64,000 nucleotides of DNA from Daphnia carinata (taxonomy: Eukaryota; Arthropoda; Branchiopoda; Diplostraca; Daphniidae), in NCBI RefSeq assembly GCF_022539665.2, contig NC_081337.1:1046239-1110238 (forward strand), in the 5' to 3' direction. The notes under the pieces were generated by a model. That model had not been told where the DNA came from, did not search any database, and saw nothing but the letters and a program-made list of their open reading frames with translations. The first letter of the stretch is position 1. Every line of letters starts with the position of its first letter. Both the position numbers and the translations under genes were made by a program. This document shows, piece after piece, positions 21,501 through 31,652 of this stretch.

Positions 21501-23268
21501 GACTACGCTTAAAGTTTTAGGACACATAGTGTCAAAACAAGGCATTGCCCCCGACCCGGACAAAATAGTAGCGGTTCGGGATTTTCCGGAATGTAATCAA
21601 GGAAAAACTACAAGTACCAAAATCAAACAGATACAAAGCTTTTTGGGATTATGCTCATACTACCGACGACATATAGCAGGATTTGCAAAAATCGCTCAGC
21701 CTTTGACGGCTCTGACTAAGAAAGGGGCGACATTTCTCTGGGGAGATGAACAACGAAACAGCTTTACGGTTCTCAAAAAAGCATTGACATCAGCACCCAT
21801 ATTGGCACATCCAGACTACGAATCCCCAATGATGATAATGTCAGATGCGTGCGGCTATGGCATCGGAGCTGTTTTGTCACAATCAAAGGAGGGAAAAGAA
21901 TTTCCCTTGGCGTATGCCAGTCGGCTACTCTCAAAAGCCGAACTAAACTACTCCATTACAGAAAAAGAGTGCTTAGCGCTTATCTGGGCCTTGCAGAAAT
22001 TCCGAGGATTCATATGGGGGTGTAAGATCATTATCATCACGGACCACGAAGCCCTTTGCTGGTTACGCACGAAGAAAGATTTGGCCGGTCGATTGGCACG
22101 TTGGAGCCTTTGTCTGTTAGAATATGAAGTAGAAATTCGATACCGCAGTGGGAAATTACACACCAATGCAGACTGCCTCTCACGTTTTCCGCTCAATTCC
22201 GAGGACACAAACGACGAAGAAAGATGCGTTACAATTGGAACTCTTAGTTACGCAAACAACGAATCATTCACGAACAAAGACTGGGACGAGTTGACTGCTA
22301 AACAACGGGACAATCATTTGTGGAGATCGATCATTACAAAACTGGAGAATAACCGATCGGCGGGTAGACGATTTTGCTTGAAAAATGGGAAACTATTCAA
22401 AATTAAACACTGTTGGGGTCAGACATATCTTCGCTTGTGCGTTCCTCCAGAATACACGCATATCGTTCTGACTAAATACCATGACGACCCTACAGCTGGA
22501 CATTTGGGGATTCACAAAACTCTTGCAAAAATTGGACAACGCTTTCATTGGCCCGGGTTAGAAAAGGAGGTAGTGTCTTACGTTAAATCTTGTAAGCTTT
22601 GTCAATCCCGGAAAAGTCCAAAAATCAAGCCTGCAGGACTATTACAGTGCATTCGAGTGTCTCGCCCATTTCAAAATGTGGGGATTGATCTACTGGGGCC
22701 GTTCACGATATCCCACGGCGGGAATAAAATGATCATTGTAGCGGTTGATTACCTCACTAAATGGGTCGAACTTTCACCATTGCCCTCAGGGAAGGCGGAT
22801 GTAGTATCAAAATTCTTGGTGGAACACATTGTGTTACGTCACGGAATGCCGGAAAAACTCATATCAGATCGAGGAAAGTGTTTTATGGCTGATATCACAC
22901 AAACCGTTCTACGTACCTTAGGGATTCAACACAAAACGACATCTAGCTACCATCCACAATCAAACGGCCAGGTTGAAAGGATGAACCACACATTGGCAAC
23001 CATGATTTCTATGTATATTTCCGAAGACCAAAAAGACTGGGATGCACAACTAAAACACATTTGTTTTGCATATAACACTTCACGACAAGATTCTACTGGG
23101 TTTTCCCCATTTTTTCTGCTATATGGGCGAGAGCCAGTACTCCCAATCGATTTGCTAGTAGGTACATGCCCGCAGGCCTGGGTACCGGAATCACAGGAAG
23201 TGTTACCATACGCTGAACAATTATTGTTGAACCTGACACGTACAAGAAAAACAGAAGAAAGGGTATGA
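18535..23268 (+). CDS. Fused Gag-Pol of the env-bearing element
   Basis: One open frame; the first ATG (18535) gives 1,577 residues. In order: Gag capsid region, zinc knuckle CGFCSRAGHTDSRC near residue 372, and protease with DTGA near 515. Reverse transcriptase follows with YLDD near 947 and LPFGLSNGPSSFQ just before it. RNase H has DACGYGIGAVLS near 1103. Integrase carries an HHCC finger near 1320-1360 and core acidic residues in GIDLLGP, SDRGK and NGQVERM (about 1384, 1444, 1480). All catalytic residues are present. The frame stops at 23266-23268 in the middle of integrase; the rest of integrase continues in the frame one base on. Gag and Pol sharing one frame means no gag-pol recoding is needed. 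Confidence 0.93.
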   Translation: MSEIKKRSSRYPTCGRPPSRRLHPELFLSSRLPQLEDAYTNTEQTVARGTPQTPSSSSSVFSEEASLVQHGTDEESSENSSADSDDDSSSSRASLLPPLRLFSLANMAASVQKFIAPPIFSATLEEDAVDWLERFELAATYNRWSDADQARNFVMYLEGPARKWFLVHTHPNHWEDLPARPDPTDPTLPNLPAATGLKSQFSAAFRQANFSLVQECKLRQREQGNEEDVVAYFYDIINMCRIVNPTMSQEQQLQHLYRGLKPTLLQKIYPLQPASTTEFLDVAKLHAEANSLVNRKVLSQSLLAVTPDVPDSSTAASTKLVKELAGLLTGLQQTIEHLSKPQTAVSPRSLNVSGASNWNQSGRNRRTTEGRFICGFCSRAGHTDSRCFKNPSSSYYRGQDFRFQQNNRQEQPVNNNQQGLSGPRNNVQHRPVNNIQTMPSGDTQNCSTFPVHHIDFPFPDHYLQQETDGDLVSPTVPQPNTCHHQEDNGAWRSDTSHLIKEIVTCGPVTTNAVVDTGAAISVMSPTLLHRTGYLLQEWHGPAIVLANGTRAVPLGGAQISITYRNKTASGTAVVLPMNEIEFLMGNDFLRQFGHLHVDYTGEQAHVILGDLPSFALNFPEPPVRHTKLWSLEECIIPAFSVVPVLTTLDTQFPGVFLFTPSEKLLSTKSLSVGHAVLSNTTRSLPVTNLSAIPVWLNKHSTLGTLQPYTDDVVVCDLPDSFDGVNQVVSNDTLPSKKNMSETSLETNINPDLSPQQKLSLMALLQSYRQTFASSDTDIGYCTMAEHPINLKEGTTPVCQRPYPSAWKARKIVQTLSEDMLKAGIIERSDSPWGAPVVLIKKKDGSWRFCVDYRGLNEVTIRDVYPLPRISDILSKLEGAEYFSIMDLQSGYHQLPLRKEDREKTAFITADGLYHFKVLPFGLSNGPSSFQRAMDIILGGLRWSSCLVYLDDVVVYAPTFETHLLRLISVLSCLDKAGLKLKGSKCQFAMTTLKVLGHIVSKQGIAPDPDKIVAVRDFPECNQGKTTSTKIKQIQSFLGLCSYYRRHIAGFAKIAQPLTALTKKGATFLWGDEQRNSFTVLKKALTSAPILAHPDYESPMMIMSDACGYGIGAVLSQSKEGKEFPLAYASRLLSKAELNYSITEKECLALIWALQKFRGFIWGCKIIIITDHEALCWLRTKKDLAGRLARWSLCLLEYEVEIRYRSGKLHTNADCLSRFPLNSEDTNDEERCVTIGTLSYANNESFTNKDWDELTAKQRDNHLWRSIITKLENNRSAGRRFCLKNGKLFKIKHCWGQTYLRLCVPPEYTHIVLTKYHDDPTAGHLGIHKTLAKIGQRFHWPGLEKEVVSYVKSCKLCQSRKSPKIKPAGLLQCIRVSRPFQNVGIDLLGPFTISHGGNKMIIVAVDYLTKWVELSPLPSGKADVVSKFLVEHIVLRHGMPEKLISDRGKCFMADITQTVLRTLGIQHKTTSSYHPQSNGQVERMNHTLATMISMYISEDQKDWDAQLKHICFAYNTSRQDSTGFSPFFLLYGREPVLPIDLLVGTCPQAWVPESQEVLPYAEQLLLNLTRTRKTEERV

Positions 23269-23746
23269 TGCCCGACATAACGACATCACCTTCCAAAAAG
23301 GTGATTTAGTTCTAATTTACAAGCCTATCCGAAAAAATGGAAGATCAGAAAAATTACTCCATCGCTGGATTGGTCCTTACATTGTGCTACGGCAAACAAC
23401 CCCGGTAAACTATGAAGTGCAGCTACAACATAGCAAGAAAAAAACGGATATTGTACATGTAGTGTGCATGAAAATGTTCGTCGAACGTATCGTCGAGTCA
23501 GATCCACGCACTCTCTCCGCGTCGTACAAACTACCTCTACCAGATCAAGAGGTGACGGAACACAGACAACTACATTCCCTGCCTCCGCAATCGCGCTCGT
23601 TAGATGTTGCTCCCGAAGCTACTGTTGAAGTTGCAGAAGCTAGGACGTCCCAACCGCCAATTCCAATAACCGAGCAATCGACAATAAACAACCGAGGCAA
23701 CCCAATTGACTTGCCCCCACGTATTCGGCGCAAACCAAATTTTTTC
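23269..23746 (+). CDS. Integrase C-terminal tail in the env frame
   Basis: Directly after the Gag-Pol stop, the next frame reads YDARHNDITFQKGDLVLI and HRWIGPYIVL. These are the usual end of a Gypsy integrase, including the GPY/F module. It runs without a stop into the env-like gene. Either a single-base indel in the A-rich stretch before 23262 separated it from Pol, or a +1 recoding event joins them. No start codon of its own is convincing. Confidence 0.75.
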
Positions 23747-25666
23747 ATGGCCGGACTCATCTATCTTTTGTTACTAGGGTTTGGTAACGCGCTGCCGTCG
23801 AAAGACGGCATTATCATCCGGGATACGGCAATCTTTAAAGAACAGCCCAGCATTTCTATCAGCGAATCTTCCTGGACGGTAGTTACGGACGTCCTGCTCC
23901 ATGACGCCGAAACATCAATTGCAGCAGTAGAAGACCATCTGGCGAAACTTTCTCGAGTAGCACACGCTCATCACATGGATGGCATCAAATTTGAAAAAGA
24001 CGACGTGCGTACAGCATGGAGGGACACCACCAGCTTTATGGCGGCCAATAAAATTGATAACCAAGTACGATTAATGGGGCGGACATTGAATGATTCTAAG
24101 ACTCGCCTGGCAACATGTGCTCTCACATTATCGGGGGCACGGCGGCCAAAACGGGGTATCCTGGACCTGGGAGGTGCTACGTTAAAATGGCTATTCGGAG
24201 TATCGACTCAAGCAGATCTCCAAGACCTCAATTCTCGCATCGAAGCTTTGTCGAAATCGGATAAAACCGTAATACACCTGCTGGATCAACATGCGTCAAT
24301 TATCAACGAGACTCTACAAATCACACGATCCAACTTGGCCCTTTTGACAGAGCTACAAAATCAGTCGGAGATTTTAACACAAAGAGTAGATTACATCATG
24401 GACTACATTAAGTCTTATGAATTGATTCATGTACAACAAACGCAATACTTCGTAGAATTAGACGCGACATTTAAAACCATGGAACACATTTTAGGGTGGC
24501 TACAGCAACAAATTGAGTCATGGGAAATCGGGTTATCTGCCTTGGCCAATGGACGACTCTCGCCACAAATGTTATCACCAACAATGCTTCAAAAGGTAAT
24601 AGCGGACATCAATATTAATCTCCCATTGGGCTGGGCGATTCCATCCGAAGATTTATGGGTTATCTATCGCGAAGCACGAGTGTCAGTTGCAGTCATTAAT
24701 AATCATTTTCGCCTGTTCATTGATATTCCTATCTATGACCATGCTCAACACTTCAATCTGTTTCAGATCATTTCCCTTCCCAAACCAACAAAAAACGGTT
24801 CACACGGGGTGCGTTTTACCAACATTCCGGATTTTTTGGCGGTTGCGCCAGATCTCGATACATTCATCGAACTTTCCAGTATAGAAATTTTAAATTGCCG
24901 TCAACTTAACAAACAACTTTGCGCTTTCCATACTGGATTCTCCAAACGGGGGGCTCGTACATCCTGTGCTGTTGCCTTATTTACGAATGACGTGTCACAA
25001 ATTGGTTCTTACTGTCAAACCCAATTTGTACAGTGGAATGGCCCAGAAGTGGCATATTTAGGCCAAAACCAATGGGCCTTTTCGGCCGTAAACCCTCATA
25101 GTGTGGTGTTCTCCTGCCCACCGGATAACAAACGACCTCCCCCGCAAAGATTACAGTTACCTCCTATTGGATACTTCGAGGTTCCCTCGGGTTGCACTGC
25201 CAGAACCGATCACTGGATTTTTCCAGCCAGTTTGGAAGGTTCCACGGTGTCCACGGCTATCGCACTCCAAATTCCGAACTTACCAGACTTTCGTCCCAAT
25301 ATCACGTATAATAAAGCCGCAACCGTAATCCCATTCCCGGTTACCAACACCTCTCATTTAACTCGCATGAGTGAATTATTGTTACAACAGGCAGCTGTAG
25401 AAGTGAAAGCATCGATGACGCAGGACCAGATTGTGCGTTTGCTGGACTCTTCCAGTCCAACGGTCACCCATCAATGCGCTTACCCGTATGAATGGGTGGT
25501 AGCGTTTACTCTCTTAACCCTTGGGTTAGGTGGGCTTACTGTGTTCACGCTGCTCCTGTCCCGACGGATGATGAATCATCTTCGCCAAAACAACGGAGTT
25601 TACGAAATCGCCGATTATCATCCCGTACGGCCCTCTGGACCGCCGACGCTGGAGGAAGACAACTGA
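23747..25666 (+). CDS. Env-like membrane fusion protein (F-type) of the LTR element
   Basis: From the ATG at 23747: 639 residues. An N-terminal hydrophobic signal peptide (MAGLIYLLLLGFGNA) is followed by an ectodomain with a furin-type site RRPKR near residue 134. Directly after it is GILDLGGATLKWLFG, the glycine-rich fusion-peptide-like segment seen in errantivirus Env and baculovirus F proteins. A heptad-rich region, a cysteine-containing domain, a single membrane span (WVVAFTLLTLGLGGL, near 583-605) and a short cytoplasmic tail follow. Predicted role: envelope glycoprotein expressed from a spliced RNA. The open frame is intact. Activity cannot be judged from sequence. Confidence 0.88.
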   Translation: MAGLIYLLLLGFGNALPSKDGIIIRDTAIFKEQPSISISESSWTVVTDVLLHDAETSIAAVEDHLAKLSRVAHAHHMDGIKFEKDDVRTAWRDTTSFMAANKIDNQVRLMGRTLNDSKTRLATCALTLSGARRPKRGILDLGGATLKWLFGVSTQADLQDLNSRIEALSKSDKTVIHLLDQHASIINETLQITRSNLALLTELQNQSEILTQRVDYIMDYIKSYELIHVQQTQYFVELDATFKTMEHILGWLQQQIESWEIGLSALANGRLSPQMLSPTMLQKVIADININLPLGWAIPSEDLWVIYREARVSVAVINNHFRLFIDIPIYDHAQHFNLFQIISLPKPTKNGSHGVRFTNIPDFLAVAPDLDTFIELSSIEILNCRQLNKQLCAFHTGFSKRGARTSCAVALFTNDVSQIGSYCQTQFVQWNGPEVAYLGQNQWAFSAVNPHSVVFSCPPDNKRPPPQRLQLPPIGYFEVPSGCTARTDHWIFPASLEGSTVSTAIALQIPNLPDFRPNITYNKAATVIPFPVTNTSHLTRMSELLLQQAAVEVKASMTQDQIVRLLDSSSPTVTHQCAYPYEWVVAFTLLTLGLGGLTVFTLLLSRRMMNHLRQNNGVYEIADYHPVRPSGPPTLEEDN

Positions 25667-25720
25667 TTCTTTCGTGTTGAATTGGCCCATCGGGTCGATG
25701 GCCTCTTCGTGGGGGGGATC

Positions 25721-26115
25721 TGTCACGTGGAATCGAAGGACACACACGTGTTAATGGATTTCACGTGCAACTCTTCTCTCGTCTTGAACTGTAAGGTCAA
25801 GTAGAGTTATCTACTTGACCATCTTAACTACTCCTTCCGTATACACTTTCTACTTTACCCTAGAAAAAGGGTTAGAACGTCGTAGCGGTCATCTAGGTGT
25901 TATCTAGATGACCATCTTTTCCTAGATTCTTCCGGCGTCACCCGTAACAGGGTGATCCTTGCCTTTAAATACCCCGAGCCTAAGTAGGTTCGGGGTTCAG
26001 TCTTCTTCAGAAAGTGTCTTAGATTGTTCCTTCGAAATACACCCCGTTCTCCTCTAATTACTGTCTCAAGTGTTCTTACCCTCTTACATCGGCTTCCCCG
26101 CAGTTCCCCGTCACA
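25721..26115 (+). repeat. 3' LTR, 395 bp
   Basis: Identical by eye to the 5' LTR. Preceded by the purine tract GTGGGGGGGATC at 25709-25720. Confidence 0.96.
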
Positions 26116-27508
26116 TTATCTTAAATCAATCTGGAAGTCCATGCTCACTGGATTGGGAATCCATTTGTCGCTGAGATGAGAATATTGAGAATCCCTGTCG
26201 CGAAGTGAAAATGAAATAAATAAAAAATAAAAAGATTCCGAACATCGGTAGACCGGGAGTCCACTCGTCACTGATACGGGTGTCTTTTTGTCGCTGGCAT
26301 TTGAGTATTCTAATGTCTTTATCTGTAGTACGTTTTTAATTTTTTGTGTCCCTGTAATACTTCTCTCGGTGTCTATACAAAAATAATCACGAAAACATCA
26401 CGTTCGCAATAAAACATTTTATCGCAATTGCGAGTCTTTCTAGTGATATAGGGTGTCATAGTATAATTTTGAAAATTAAGTAGAGATTTGAACGTAAATA
26501 AAATACCGTGAGATGTTGGCGCAATAGTAGTAATAATTTGCATTAACTCTGGTGAACAAACACCGTTGATTAGTAAACTCGTATTTTATAAATGAAAGTG
26601 ATTTAATAAATGTAAAAATCGTTGCTTTTTTATGGCATGAATAAAACTGAAAAAGAAGCAATAAACGTTTATTAAAATTGGCTCGACGGCAATGCCTTGG
26701 TTAACTCTATGCTTTTTACGGGGGGAGGGACTAGAAATGATGTATCCTACAATACGTTAGGAACCAAGGCGACCGATTGAGAAAGAAAACGCACCTTCTT
26801 TAACATGATTGTTATTTCCTTAACATATCGCGGCGAAAGAACAGATCAGGTTGCTTCATGTAGTCATGTCAACGACACATAGTTTATATCGCTGATACAG
26901 AGATGGCAACAGTAGACGTAAAAACAGATTTCGTTTCTCATCTCGTTATCTCTGGTACCTTTCTTGTTGCTAGCTAATACATTTAGTTTACACTGCACGT
27001 AGCCAGGCGTCTCTGCCGGCGTGTGTCTCATCTCTTTATCTCTGGCTCCAAGCTTGACAGAAAATATTTTAGAAAAAAACACCGAAAGCTACCCTTTCAT
27101 ATCTAGGAATATCATGTTTATTCTAAAGCATCAACAATTTTAAATGAGCAGTTGATATCAAATGATTTTTTAAAAGTGTGATTGGAAAGTAATTTTTTTT
27201 TCTTTTGCGCATTGTAAAGCTTTGTTAAATAGTTCCCATCGTCAAAAACATTTGCCTCAATTGGATCTAATATTTCGTCCCACCAACCGCCGTGATGTGA
27301 CGTAAGTTGAAGTACTTTTAACGTTTGCAGTAGAATAAATGGTTTTCTAAGGAAAACAAATTATAATTAACACATAATTCCATGTAGGTAACTACCTTAA
27401 GATCAATTCAATATAGTTTATATTTTAATGACATTTTCTCCCCTTTGAAATATTATTTTTTAAAGTAGGTTTTATTTCCTTTACATCAGCTTCAAGTGGG
27501 CAACAAAA
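26116..27508. other. Intergenic and CDK12 5' flank
   Basis: AT-rich, no gene seen. Near its right end TGACGTAAGTTG (about 27298) could be both a CRE-like site and a splice donor. TTACATCAG just before 27489 is a good acceptor, so a non-coding first exon of CDK12 may end near 27301. Confidence 0.45.
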
Positions 27509-30500
27509 ATGGGCAGCAGTGATGAAGGGCTCTTCGATAGGTCTCCTACTTGCCTGCGGAGCAAAGACAGAAAAACTCATCGAAAACCAAAAAAATCAAG
27601 GAGCAGTAAAAGGCACATGAAAGACAAAGGTTATCTTAAAGGAAAGCATGGCAAAAGCTCCTCAAACAACAAAACCCCTGTTGAGTACAGTGATGTCAGT
27701 TCTGAGGCCTTCAGTGAACCTGAACAAGGTGAAATAACAGATGACAGCCAAGTAAGTCTCAGTGAAGGAGAAGTCAGTCCTGTGAGGCAAAGAGCCATGT
27801 TTGGAAATCAAGTGCGAAGCAGAGATCACAGCAATGCAGGAGATTATGTGTCACAAACGTTTAACAAAGACTACCAAACTTTGGAAGAACCTTCTGAGCA
27901 GAAGTCTACCAAGAAAAGTAAAAAAGATCGTAAGGATAAGAAGCATAAAAAAGAGAAACGCAGAAGAAGATCTCGTTCACCCTCACGTTCCCCTTCTTGT
28001 TCTCCGTCGCTGAATCGTAAAAGAAAGAAGAAACATAGACATCGTTCACCTCCTTCGAAGTCGTCATTCCCAGAAGGAAGTCCGGTTAGTTCAGACGACA
28101 TGGTTGTTTTACCGAAAAGGGATACGGCCGTCTGTAGTGCCCGCTACTTATCTAGCCGAAGTGCTAGTAGCCGAGAAGAGCACATGCATCAAGAATCGCG
28201 TCTCTGTGAATCAACGTTTGAGTACCGTAACCGTAAATCGTCAGTCATAGAAGGACCACCAGTTCGAGTAGTGCGAGAATTATCCTCACCTGAAAACTCT
28301 CCTACCTATTTTGCTTCGTCTGCCTCTCCTCCTCCGGCCTCAAGACCACGAGAACCGCAAACGAAGGAAATTTTTTTGGATGTATCAGTCTCCAAAACAA
28401 AAGGATCTTTGTCTGAAAGGCAACGGTCTCGCTCTCCACGCACCCCTGAGAAAATTTCACCTTTGAAAGGTGACGGTGATTTATCTCCTCATACGCCACC
28501 GCTTCCCCCGAAAGCGTATGAGAAATTCAAGGTTTCGAAAGAAACAGCCAAGAAAAGTCCAGTGAGAGTCAGAACTCCTCCTTATCCTCATCCTGAAACC
28601 AATAGGAAAAGGAGAAAAACGAGAAGCCGTTCTCGTAGCCGTGATAGAGAAGCGAATCGCAAACGTAGAGCCCGTAGCAGAAGTCGCAGTCCGAGTCGGA
28701 ACAGAAAAACTGGCCCACGCTCGCCACCTTCTAGTGCAGGACGTATTGTCCGCCGTTCGAAATCGCGCAGTTGGTCTCCAAAACGACAACCTAACCGATC
28801 TCGCGACCGCTCTTACAAGGTGAGCCGTAGTCGAAGCCCACCACCCATTCGAAGCAGCGAGCAACGTCGGCCCCCTGTCCCAGTCCCATCCCCGGCCCAA
28901 GTATCGTCTGGGATACCCAAAACGTTGGTTTCAAATCGTACGAACATGATTGACACTAGCTTGTTTGCCGAAATGGTCAAAACCAAATCAAAGAAAATGC
29001 AAGAACTTGACAAACAGCCAAGGCAACGTTTCGAATCTAAAAGTGAATCGGATGGACCTTTGCCTTCTCTACTGGACATTCCTATTCCGGTAGAATCGAC
29101 GACGCCCCCTCACCCTACTCCTGCTGTTTCCGCCGGTGGTTTCATTCCTGTTTCAGCTTCCGTGTCGGACATTAAAGGCAATCAACATTCGTTGAGTAAG
29201 ATAGAGTTACCGCCTTCTCCTTCCAGTCAAGCATCATGCGTCAGGAGCCCTCCGCGGAAGAACAAAAGCCTTGTCAAGGATTTGCCGATGCCTTCTGTTG
29301 TATCTGGCGCCGAAGAATTGAGTCCGGATGAAGACATGAGTGGTATGACGCCTCCTTCCAACGTGGATGGAATGGCGGTTGGTGGAGTAAAAGGGCCCCG
29401 CCCCAAGTCGCTTCGCCCAATCATCTACGGGAAAAAGTTACTGGAAAGTATGACGGCCAAGGATTGGGGTGTCCGCTGTGTTGACACTTTTGAAATGGTG
29501 GCTCAGATTGGCGAAGGAACCTACGGACAGGTGTACAAAGCCAAAGATAAAGCAACAACCGAAATGGTGGCCCTGAAGAAAGTACGACTAGAAAACGAAA
29601 AAGAAGGATTTCCCATCACGGCCGTTCGTGAAATCAAAATCTTGCGTCAGCTCAATCACCGTAATATTGTCAACCTGAAGGAGATAGTCACCGACAAGCA
29701 AGACGCACTGGATTTCCGAAAAGACAAAGGCTCCTTCTATCTTGTCTTTGAGTACATGGATCACGATTTGATGGGTCTTTTGGAATCGGGATTAGTTGAC
29801 TTCAACGAGCAGAATAATGCATCTATTATGAAGCAACTTTTGGATGGGTTAAATTATTGTCACAAGAAAAACTTCCTTCACCGTGATATCAAGTGTAGCA
29901 ACATTTTAATGAATAATCGCGGTCAGGTAAAGTTGGCCGATTTCGGATTGGCGCGTCTTTACAATGCCGAAGATAAACAACGTCCCTACACCAATAAAGT
30001 AATTACTCTCTGGTACCGGCCTCCTGAGTTACTGCTAGGTGAAGAACGATATGGTCCTGCAATTGATGTTTGGTCTTGTGGCTGTATTTTGGGAGAACTT
30101 TTCCTCAAGAAACCCGTCTTTCAAGCAAACGTGGAGATGATGCAGCTTGAGCTCATATCTCGTTTGTGTGGAACACCTTGTCCAGCTGTTTGGCCCACTG
30201 TCGTCAAACTGCCCCAGTGGCACACGCTCCGTCCTAAAAAGACCTATAGAAGAAGGGTTCGCGATGAATTTGCTTTCATGCCGTCTGCAGCACTGGATCT
30301 TCTCGACAAAATGCTTGAGCTCGATCCTGACAAGAGAATCACAGCAGAAGATGGACTAAAATCCCCGTGGCTCAAAACTGTTGCACCTGACAGGTATACC
30401 TTATGCAAATTAACCTTCATTTCGTTTGCTGTAAGTTATTATTTGTGTTTCGCGACAGTTTCCCTCCGCCCATTCTACCAACATGGCAAGATTGCCACGA

Positions 30501-31521
30501 ATTGTGGAGTAAGAAACGACGACGTCAAATGCGGGAGCAACAAGAACAGCAACAACGTCAACAAGCTGCAGCCAATCATGCTCCTGGTAATGGTCGAGCA
30601 CCAGAGGAATCAGCTGAATCTACTTTGACTGGAGGGTAGGAAAATGCGTATATATTATGGCTCTTTGTAAAGGCTCTGCTGACGCAGTATCAACCTTATA
30701 ATTTCAGTTCGTCGCGAAATCTGAAGTTAGAGGCCGGTGGGTTCAGCGTTTCTCCTCATACAGCATATCGGTACCAACAGTCGCGTTCGGCTGAACACCC
30801 CACCACACCTCCGATTCCCAATAGAGGATCTGCAAATAATGCTGGAGGTCATGCTTCGTTGTCCCTGTTGCAACAGTTGACGTCCATTAAAAAGTTGCTC
30901 ACGAGCCAGCAGACGGTTCGCGTGGATCAAATTACAACTCTTCTCAATGAAAAGGTAAAGGCAGTTTCCTCAAATTAATTGGGCTATTGGTTGTTCACTT
31001 TCAAAATCGAACATTAGGTTGATGCGGAATCCTTTCGATTGGTACAGAATCTGAATACCCAACTAAAAATGGCAGCGTCTGTCTCCAAGAACTCGCAGCC
31101 CAACGTCAAAGCGGCAAATGCGTCGTCTTGTAGCCTTGATCCCCATGAAGCCATTTTTCTTCCTGGAGGTAAGTGTCTTGAGTTTTTCATTCTGTAAAGA
31201 TACGTACCGGTCTGTGTACGCATCGGCTTTCTGCCTAAGATGCATCGAGAACCATAGAAATGTCAGTTTGTCTGTTCGAACTCTTTGCCTATTGTTTCTG
31301 GCAAATTCAAGTGGATTATAACTGTAGGGCATTCTTGGTCTAATGGTTCAGATTCCGCAGCCGCGGATTGTTCCAATCAAGTTGTTGGTGGGAGCCTAGC
31401 TACAGAAGGAGTACGGACTGCACTGGCTCAACTATTAAATCTTCACGGAATGCATGTCAATGGCCTCGAGCCTCTCGTCGGCCATCCTCCAACACAGAAT
31501 TCCGGCGGTAAGTGGTATTGA
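27509..31521 (+). CDS. CDK12: Cyclin-dependent kinase 12 (RNA polymerase II CTD kinase), 5 exons
   Basis: With cyclin K, CDK12 phosphorylates the polymerase II C-terminal domain (Ser2) during elongation. Exons: 27509-30393, 30459-30635, 30708-30954, 31018-31168, 31328-31521; 1,217 residues. The first ~650 residues form a low-complexity Arg/Ser-rich and Pro-rich region typical of CDK12/13. Kinase domain from about 660: [25 protein letters not shown] (PITAIRE in vertebrates), [16 protein letters not shown], and a T-loop with [15 protein letters not shown]. After the first intron, [15 protein letters not shown] is the conserved C-terminal extension that packs on the ATP site. The tail is Gln- and Ser-rich. 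The last exon ends GGKWY-stop, but a strong GTAAGT overlaps that end (see findings). Confidence 0.95.
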
Positions 31522-31646
31522 AAAGAAAAGCAGAGAAATAACTCTTTCTTTCTTCAACGCTTGACTTCTACATCCGTTGTTCTTTAATTTGTCGTACCCT
31601 ATCCTTCCACACTTTGCAGTGTGTGACGTTTGCCATTATTTAATGA

Positions 31647-31652
31647 AATAAA
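31647..31652 (+). terminator. Poly(A) signal AATAAA for CDK12
   Basis: AATAAA about 125 bp after the CDK12 stop at 31521. Confidence 0.6.

Larger units (their letters stand above)
17216..26115 (+). mobile_element. Young env-bearing Gypsy-type LTR element (endogenous retrovirus-like)
   Basis: 8.9 kb, bounded by two 395-bp LTRs that I read as identical, with a TTAT target duplication (17212-17215 and 26116-26119). Internal order: primer site, repeat-rich leader, fused gag-pol, integrase tail, env, purine tract, LTR. The primer site begins TGGTGGAGATAC next to the 5' LTR; its first ten bases match the complement of a typical tRNA-Ala 3' end. The purine tract GTGGGGGGGATC sits just before the 3' LTR. 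The only coding break I can see is a +1 change of frame near 23,240-23,262. The env-like gene sets it apart from ordinary Gypsy elements and places it with errantivirus-like forms. Confidence 0.95.

Noticed and set aside
23093..23760. Minus-strand frames opposite pol and env
   Set aside because: Shadows of the retroelement coding sequence, no motifs.
27871..29424. Minus-strand frames in CDK12 exon 1
   Set aside because: Complement of the Arg/Ser-rich repeats; low complexity only.
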